A stretch of DNA of 64,000 bases from Corynebacterium lactis RW2-5 (lineage in GTDB: Bacteria > Actinomycetota > Actinomycetes > Mycobacteriales > Mycobacteriaceae). Each line of letters begins with the position of its first letter. Positions within the stretch are counted from its first letter, which is position 1. A program made the translations under genes and the position numbers. The stretch is taken from contig NZ_CP006841.1 in assembly GCF_001274895.1 (NCBI RefSeq), positions 744,001 through 808,000 on the forward strand, given 5' to 3'. A model generated the notes under the pieces. The model had not been told where the DNA came from. It saw only the letters and a program-made list of their open reading frames with translations, and ran no database searches. Of this stretch, positions 58,628 through 64,000 are shown piece after piece.

Positions 58628-60775
58628 ATGACTGCCGCAACCCTGGTCGATAGCGACCCCGCTATTCCGAAGGACAAAAAAGTTCGCAAATCCGCTGGCT
58701 GGTATTTGCTTTTCGCAGCCGTCGGCGGCGTGTTGGCCGGAGCGTTGTCGCTCGTGTTCAACATGGACTCCCGCTCCACGTTGGGTATCCCGGACCCGGG
58801 CGCCATAACGACGTTCGGTTTCCCCTTTGCGAAAGCCGCCGGCGAGCTGCTCGCTGCTCTGGGGGTGGGCTCTTTCATGTTGTCGGCTTTCGGCACTAAG
58901 CCGCGTCACGACGGCACGGTCGACCTCGATGGTTACACGGCCTCTCGTGCAGGCATGTGGGCAATGCTCGGATGGGGTCTGATTGCGCTGTTCGAGATTC
59001 CGTTGGTGCTTTCGGACGTATCAGGTCAGCCACTTTCCACGACTATCCAGCTGAGCAATTGGTCGGTGTCTCTCGACCAGACCTCGGAGGGACTGGCGTG
59101 GTTGTGGGTCGCGATTTTCGCCGGCATCGTGGCGTTGGGTTCTTCGCTGACGCGGAAGTGGATTTGGCAGCCGGTTTTCTTCGCAATCAGCCTGGTGTCG
59201 ATGATGCCGCTGGCCGTTGTTAGCCACAATGCGACGGGCGGCGCCCACGACTACGGTACGAACTCCTACATTTGGCACCTGACCTTTACTGTGTTTTGGG
59301 TGGGCGGCTTGATGGCGATGGTCGCTCACGCGCGCCGCCGCGGCGACTGGCTCCCTGAGGTCGTGCGGCGTTACTCCTTTGTGGCTCTGGTGTCCTTCGC
59401 CGTAATGAGCGTCTCCGGTTTCATCAATGCTGCCATTAACGTCAGCTGGTCCGACCTGGTGAGCAACAACTACGGAATCTTGGTTCTCGTCAAGGCTGTG
59501 CTGATTATTCTTCTCGGTCTTTGTGGCTACGTGCACCGCAAGCTCACGATTCCGGAAATTGAGCAGAAGCGGGATAATCGTCCGTTCTGGCGCCTGGCCA
59601 TCTTAGAGACAATCATCATGGCGCTGACTATGGGCGTGGCAGTTGCCCTGGGGAGGACCCCTCCGCCGCCGAACTTCTCCGATCAGGCGGGCGGTGAGGG
59701 GCTTCCTCCGATTACCCAGATGCAGGTGAAGTTGGGCTACAACCTGGACATTCCTTTCGGCTGGGAGGCAATGTTCACTCAGTGGCGCTTCGACATCTTC
59801 TTCGGAATGGCGGCAATTGTCGCGGCCTGGATTTACCTGTACTGGCTCTACCTGTTGAAGAAGCGCGGCGGTACCTGGCCGATTGCTAACACCCTGTGGT
59901 GGGTCGGCGGCTGCGTATTGCTGTTGTTTACCTCCTCCAGTGCGTTGGGCAAGTACATGGCCGCCCAGTTCTCGGTTCACATGACTGCCCACATGCTCTA
60001 CTCGATGGGTATCCCGGTGATGCTGGTTTTGGGTGGCCCGGTCACCCTGGCTCTGCGTGCCTTGAAGCCGGCCGGCAAGAATGGTCTGCCGGGGATTCGC
60101 GAGTGGCTGGTCGTGTTTATCAACAATCCGGTCTCGCGTTTTCTGACTCACCCGGTCGTGGCTACGGTGCAGTTCGTTGCCGGTTTCTACCTGCTGTACA
60201 TGACTCCGCTGTATGACTTCCTGGCGGATGAGCATGCGGGGCACCTGTTCATGAACATCCACTTTTTGATCTCGGGCTACATCTTCTACTGGGTGATTAT
60301 CGGTGTCGATGCAGCCCCGCAGCAGATTTCCCCTGCTGTGAAGATGGTGACGCTGATGGGCTCGCTTCCGTTCCACGCCTGGTTCGGTGTTTCCCTGATG
60401 CAGTCGCAGCAGGTGCTCGCCAAGGAGTACTACTCCACGCTGGATCTGCCGTGGGCGGTGAATCTCCTGCAGGATCAGAACATCGGCGGTGCTGTGGCGT
60501 GGGCCGCTGGTGAGGTTCCGCTCTACATTGTCACCGTTGCCCTATTTGTCCAGTGGAGGCGTGCCGACGCCAAGGATGCAGCCCGCTACGACCGTGTCGC
60601 GGAGCGCAATGATGATGCGGAGCTCGAGGCGTATAACGCGATGCTCGCGCGGATGAGTGGTCAGGTCGGCGTGGCTGGCGAGGACGAGCGGGACTACTAC
60701 ACGTCCACGGTGGACGCGCAGCACCCAGTTCACATGGATAACCCCATCGACGCGTCAAAGAAGCGACACCGCTAG
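58628..60775 (+). CDS. Fused CopD / CtaG-like membrane protein (copper handling, cytochrome oxidase assembly)
   Basis: The 715-residue protein joins two membrane domains. The N-terminal half (about 15-345) is CopD-like, with His-containing helices (ISLVSMMPLAVVSHNATGG, YIWHLTFTVFWVGGLMAMV). The C-terminal half (about 385-690) is the caa3_CtaG domain (FGMAAIVAAWIYLYWLYLL, SVHMTAHMLYSMGIPVML, HLFMNIHFLISGYIFYW). Actinobacterial fusions of this kind deliver copper to cytochrome oxidase or give copper tolerance. The ATG at 58628 is used; earlier in-frame sequence lacks similarity. A strong terminator follows. Confidence 0.88.
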   Translation: MTAATLVDSDPAIPKDKKVRKSAGWYLLFAAVGGVLAGALSLVFNMDSRSTLGIPDPGAITTFGFPFAKAAGELLAALGVGSFMLSAFGTKPRHDGTVDLDGYTASRAGMWAMLGWGLIALFEIPLVLSDVSGQPLSTTIQLSNWSVSLDQTSEGLAWLWVAIFAGIVALGSSLTRKWIWQPVFFAISLVSMMPLAVVSHNATGGAHDYGTNSYIWHLTFTVFWVGGLMAMVAHARRRGDWLPEVVRRYSFVALVSFAVMSVSGFINAAINVSWSDLVSNNYGILVLVKAVLIILLGLCGYVHRKLTIPEIEQKRDNRPFWRLAILETIIMALTMGVAVALGRTPPPPNFSDQAGGEGLPPITQMQVKLGYNLDIPFGWEAMFTQWRFDIFFGMAAIVAAWIYLYWLYLLKKRGGTWPIANTLWWVGGCVLLLFTSSSALGKYMAAQFSVHMTAHMLYSMGIPVMLVLGGPVTLALRALKPAGKNGLPGIREWLVVFINNPVSRFLTHPVVATVQFVAGFYLLYMTPLYDFLADEHAGHLFMNIHFLISGYIFYWVIIGVDAAPQQISPAVKMVTLMGSLPFHAWFGVSLMQSQQVLAKEYYSTLDLPWAVNLLQDQNIGGAVAWAAGEVPLYIVTVALFVQWRRADAKDAARYDRVAERNDDAELEAYNAMLARMSGQVGVAGEDERDYYTSTVDAQHPVHMDNPIDASKKRHR

Positions 60776-60799
60776 GGGCCCGTCGTTTAGCGATCTTTC

Positions 60800-60854
60800 G
60801 AGGGCCTGTGGACAGTTGTCGTGTGAGGCAAGTTGTCCACAGGCCCTCGTTTTT
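60800..60854 (+). terminator. Terminator after the CopD/CtaG gene
   Basis: A perfect 15-bp stem GAGGGCCTGTGGACA/TGTCCACAGGCCCTC (60800-60814 and 60834-60848) is followed by GTTTTT. Confidence 0.93.
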
Positions 60855-60965
60855 GGTCTTTCGGGAGTGTCCTTGCCCGGGCATGGTGGGAACTGCGGCG
60901 GTGAAATCCGGTCGGTCTCAGCGCCGCAGTTGTAAGTACACACGCTACTTGGGGGAGGAAAACCC

Positions 60966-61547
60966 ATGTCCGAAGCATTGATCACTGTGGTCGGAAACGT
61001 CGCGCGTCAGGTTGAGAATCGAAATACCAACTCTGGAGCCAAGGTCTGTAGGTTCGTTCTCGCGTCGAGCAGGTCTTGGAAGGGAGAAAGCGGCTGGGAG
61101 CAGTCCGAGACGTCCTATTTCGATGTGGAATGCTGGGGGAAGCTGGCCGAGAACGTTAATAACTCGCTGTGGAAGGGGCAGGCCGTCATTGTGCATGGGC
61201 ACATTCGCACTGATTCCTGGACTGCTGATGACGGCGGCACTCGCTACCGCCAGAAGATTATTGCAAAGGCGGTCGGGCCAAATCTGAAGCGCCACGTGGC
61301 CACTGTTAAGACCTATACGGAAAAGCCGCACGAGCAGCCGGTCGGGCAGGAAACGTTCGGTGGAGCCTCTGCAACTCAGCAGGTAGGCGATTACGCCGGG
61401 GAGGCAACCGTCAATCCCGCTGAGGCGGATAATCAGGGCCACGGAGATAACGAAGAGCGCCGCGAGCCCGCGCTGGTCGGAGCAGGCGTCTCCGCAGGTG
61501 CTGGCGCGGGGGAGTCCGCAGCAGACAGTGCGGATACGCCTTTTTAG
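60966..61547 (+). CDS. Single-stranded DNA-binding protein (host paralogue)
   Basis: The 193-residue protein has an SSB OB-fold (ALITVVGNVARQVENRNT, VCRFVLASSRSW, TSYFDVECWGKLAENV, GQAVIVHGHIRTDSW) and an acidic, low-complexity tail ending SADTPF rather than the usual DDDIPF. Corynebacteria carry such a second SSB-like gene beside the replicative ssb. It differs clearly from the prophage SSB at 25786. Confidence 0.9.
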   Translation: MSEALITVVGNVARQVENRNTNSGAKVCRFVLASSRSWKGESGWEQSETSYFDVECWGKLAENVNNSLWKGQAVIVHGHIRTDSWTADDGGTRYRQKIIAKAVGPNLKRHVATVKTYTEKPHEQPVGQETFGGASATQQVGDYAGEATVNPAEADNQGHGDNEERREPALVGAGVSAGAGAGESAADSADTPF

Positions 61548-61777
61548 ACCCGCCTTTCGGCCGATTCTGCTCTGTGTTGAGGCCGGCGACAGCGTTGTGA
61601 GGAGCAGTCGGTGAGGTGTGCTGTTCCTTACACGCGTCCTTACACGCGCTGGCCTCGCCTTCTAGGATAATCCGCCGGATGGCGGGATTTTGGCCGTGCA
61701 GATTGTGCCTTTACCGCGCTATGCGTAACCTCTACAGAGATTGTTTAATTTCCTTTAAGAGGGGACGAATTTCCACC

Positions 61778-63448
61778 ATGGGTGAGTTCATCTACCAGAT
61801 GAAGAACGTGCGCAAGGCGCACGGCGACAAGCTAATCCTCGACAACGTCACCATGGCGTTCTACCCGGGCGCCAAGATTGGTGTCGTCGGCCCGAACGGC
61901 GCTGGTAAGTCGTCGATTTTGAAGATTATGGCCGGCCTTGACCAGCCCAGCAATGGCGAGGCATTCCTAGAGCCGGGGGCCACCGTGGGCATCCTGCTGC
62001 AGGAGCCGCCGCTGAACGAGGAAAAGACTGTCCGCGGCAACGTCGAAGAGGGGCTGGGGGACATCTTCGAGAAGAAGGCTCGCTTCGAGGCTATCGCCGA
62101 GGAGATGGCCACCAACTACACAGACGAGCTCATGGAGGAGATGGGCAAGCTCCAGGAGGAGCTGGATGCTGCCGACGCTTGGGAGCTCGATTCCAAGATT
62201 GAGCAGGCTATGGACGCTCTGCGCTGCCCGCCGGCGGACGAGCCGGTCACTCACCTCTCCGGTGGTGAGCGTCGTCGTGTCGCGCTGGCCAAGCTGCTGC
62301 TATCCGAGCCGGATCTGCTGCTTCTCGACGAGCCGACCAACCACCTGGACGCAGAGTCCGTCCTGTGGCTGGAGCAGCACCTGGCCAAGTACCCGGGCGC
62401 TGTCCTCGCCGTGACCCACGACCGTTACTTCCTGGACCACGTTGCGGGCTGGATCTGTGAGGTCGACCGCGGCAAGCTCTACCCGTACGAGGGCAACTAC
62501 TCCACCTACCTGGAGAAGAAGGCCGAGCGCCTCGAGGTTGCGGGCAAGAAGGACGCGAAGCTGCAGAAGCGTCTGAAGGAAGAGCTAGCGTGGGTTCGCT
62601 CCGGTCAGAAGGCTCGCCAGGCGAAGAACAAGGCCCGCCTCGAGCGCTACGAACAGATGGTGGAAGAGGCCGAGAAGTACAAGAAGCTCGACTTCGAAGA
62701 GATTCAGATTCCGACCCCGCCGCGCCTGGGCAACCAGGTCGTGGAGGTCTCGCACCTGGACAAGGGCTTCGACGGCCGCACCCTGATTAAGGATCTCTCC
62801 TTCACCCTGCCGCGCAACGGCATCGTCGGCGTTATCGGCCCGAACGGTGTCGGTAAGTCGACCCTGTTCAAGACTATCGTCGGCCTGGAGCAGCCGGATG
62901 CCGGCGACGTGAAGGTCGGCCAGACCGTCAAGCTCAGCTACGTCGACCAGGGGCGCGAGAACATCGACCCGGAGAAGACCGTGTGGGAGGTCGTCTCCGA
63001 TGGCCTGGACTACATTGTCGTTGGCCAGAACGAGATGCCGTCTCGCGCGTACCTGTCCGCTTTCGGTTTCAAGGGCGCCGACCAGCAGAAGCCGTCGAAG
63101 GTGCTCTCCGGTGGTGAGCGCAACCGGCTGAACCTGGCTCTGACCTTGAAGCAGGGCGGCAACCTGATTCTGCTCGACGAGCCGACCAACGACCTCGATG
63201 TCGAGACCCTGTCCTCGCTGGAAAACGCTCTCCAGCAGTTCCCGGGCTGCGCCGTCGTGATTTCCCACGACCGCTGGTTCCTGGATCGCACTTGTACACA
63301 CATCCTCGCCTGGGAGGGCAACTTCGTCGAGGGCCAGTGGTTCTGGTACGAAGGCAACTTCGAGGGCTACGAGAAGAACAAGGTCGAGCGCCTGGGTGAG
63401 GATGCGGCACGTCCGTCCCGCGTCACCCACCGTAAGCTGACTCGTTAG
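61778..63448 (+). CDS. ettA: Energy-dependent translational throttle protein EttA (ABC-F)
   Basis: EttA binds the ribosomal E site and gates entry into elongation depending on ATP. Two ABC domains are present: Walker A motifs GPNGAGKSS and GPNGVGKST, signatures LSGGERRRVALAKLL and LSGGERNRLNLALTL, and Walker B LLLLDEPTNHLD and LILLDEPTNDLD. The linker (LAWVRSGQKARQAKNKARLE) is the P-site tRNA interaction motif. The start ATG at 61778 (MGEFIYQMKNVRKAHGDK) is at the family position; an upstream open frame is not used. 556 residues. Confidence 0.96.
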   Translation: MGEFIYQMKNVRKAHGDKLILDNVTMAFYPGAKIGVVGPNGAGKSSILKIMAGLDQPSNGEAFLEPGATVGILLQEPPLNEEKTVRGNVEEGLGDIFEKKARFEAIAEEMATNYTDELMEEMGKLQEELDAADAWELDSKIEQAMDALRCPPADEPVTHLSGGERRRVALAKLLLSEPDLLLLDEPTNHLDAESVLWLEQHLAKYPGAVLAVTHDRYFLDHVAGWICEVDRGKLYPYEGNYSTYLEKKAERLEVAGKKDAKLQKRLKEELAWVRSGQKARQAKNKARLERYEQMVEEAEKYKKLDFEEIQIPTPPRLGNQVVEVSHLDKGFDGRTLIKDLSFTLPRNGIVGVIGPNGVGKSTLFKTIVGLEQPDAGDVKVGQTVKLSYVDQGRENIDPEKTVWEVVSDGLDYIVVGQNEMPSRAYLSAFGFKGADQQKPSKVLSGGERNRLNLALTLKQGGNLILLDEPTNDLDVETLSSLENALQQFPGCAVVISHDRWFLDRTCTHILAWEGNFVEGQWFWYEGNFEGYEKNKVERLGEDAARPSRVTHRKLTR

Positions 63449-63477
63449 GCTTTCGCCTTTCGACGTCGCCCACGTCG

Positions 63478-63510
63478 CCCCGAGATGCTCTGGTTAAAAA
63501 CATCTCGGGG
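63478..63510 (+). terminator. Hairpin after ettA
   Basis: The 10-bp pair CCCCGAGATG/CATCTCGGGG (63478-63487 and 63501-63510) lies 30 bases after the ettA stop. No T tract follows, so termination would be weak or Rho-assisted. Confidence 0.6.
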
Positions 63511-63555
63511 CGAAACTGTCCAAATCAGTGTGCTGATGCGCCTATAGTCATTGCT

Positions 63556-63993
63556 ATGACCCAATCAGCACCGTTTCGTACTACTGTGGCCGTGCGTTGG
63601 TCGGATTTTGACCAGTACGGCCATGTAAATAACGCAGCTTTCCTTGAGTATGCTCAGCAGGCCCGCGTGGACTTCGCGGTTCGTGTCCTCGGCGGTGGGG
63701 AAGGTTCTGGTTCCGGGTTCCCGGCGTCGGTCGTCCGACGGATGGAAATCGATTATGTGCGCGCGATTCTCCCTGATACGCGCGAGGTAGTTGTCGATAC
63801 CGAGATTATTGCGTTTGGTCGCACCTCCTATACGCTGCGCCAGTCGATCAGCGATGAGCACGGTCATGTCACTGCTGTCCTCGAGACTGTTATGGTGATG
63901 TTCGACCTGGAGACTGCCACTGCCGTGGAAGTTCCCGCGTCAGCGCGCCGTGAGCTGGAGCGGTTCGCGGCACCAGCAATTGAAGAGAAGTAG
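63556..63993 (+). CDS. Acyl-CoA thioesterase (4HBT hot-dog family)
   Basis: The 145-residue protein has the 4-hydroxybenzoyl-CoA thioesterase-type signature VRWSDFDQYGHVNNAAFLEYAQ (split here as WSDFDQYGHVNN then AFLEYA), where the Asp/Asn act in thioester hydrolysis, and the hot-dog helix and strands (RRMEIDYVRAIL, VVVDTEIIAFGRTSYTL). The cytoplasmic substrate is an acyl-CoA, exact chain unknown. It follows ettA and ends seven bases before the window end, where an ATG (63994) may start the next gene. Confidence 0.9.
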   Translation: MTQSAPFRTTVAVRWSDFDQYGHVNNAAFLEYAQQARVDFAVRVLGGGEGSGSGFPASVVRRMEIDYVRAILPDTREVVVDTEIIAFGRTSYTLRQSISDEHGHVTAVLETVMVMFDLETATAVEVPASARRELERFAAPAIEEK

Positions 63994-64000
63994 ATGCCCA

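Noticed and set aside
61616-61777. N-terminal extension of EttA
   Set aside because: The extension is Cys/Leu/Arg-rich and unlike the family; the ATG at 61778 matches the conserved start.

Overview
The window is a high-GC Gram-positive chromosome segment, most likely Corynebacterium. The left edge carries the 3' part of a type I fatty acid synthase followed by acpS. Further in are a ChrSA-type two-component system divergent from an HrtBA-type haem exporter, a fused CopD/CtaG membrane protein and EttA. No species call is made. Host genes occupy about 1-16700 and 58360-64000.

Between them sits a temperate siphovirus prophage of about 41.7 kb (16713-58380). It is inserted in the 3' end of a tRNA-Arg(TCT) gene and flanked by a 22-bp core direct repeat. 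A 23-bp near-identical direct repeat lies just inside each end and probably represents integrase arm sites. From left to right the prophage holds: integrase; a leftward immunity operon (CI-like repressor, ImmA-type peptidase, HIRAN-domain membrane protein); an operator region with three TTGC-N6-GCAA palindromes; Cro-like and antirepressor genes; a variable stretch with a tRNA-like RNA element and an unknown leftward membrane protein; many small overlapping early genes; a YqaJ exonuclease/RecT/SSB recombination cassette; an iteron-like array; a resolvase-like nuclease; small genes of unknown function, including a 26-copy hexapeptide-repeat protein; an isolated helicase C-terminal domain; and an unknown AT-richer gene.

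A near-perfect sigma-A promoter precedes the late genes: HNH endonuclease, terminases, portal, MuF, scaffold, HK97-type capsid, connectors, tail tube, tail chaperones with a -1 frameshift site, a 1792-residue tape measure carrying two cell-wall hydrolase-like domains, baseplate and fibre proteins, a two-domain endolysin and holin-like genes.

The most interesting locus is the MuF head protein, which carries a C-terminal bacterial EndoU-type nuclease domain and is followed 12 bp later by a small gene that is probably its immunity protein. The two are closed off by a terminator before the scaffold gene. The portal gene is broken by a single-base frameshift in a G5 run, and a G10 run appears to have fused two early genes. 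If these are not sequencing errors, the prophage may be defective for virion production.
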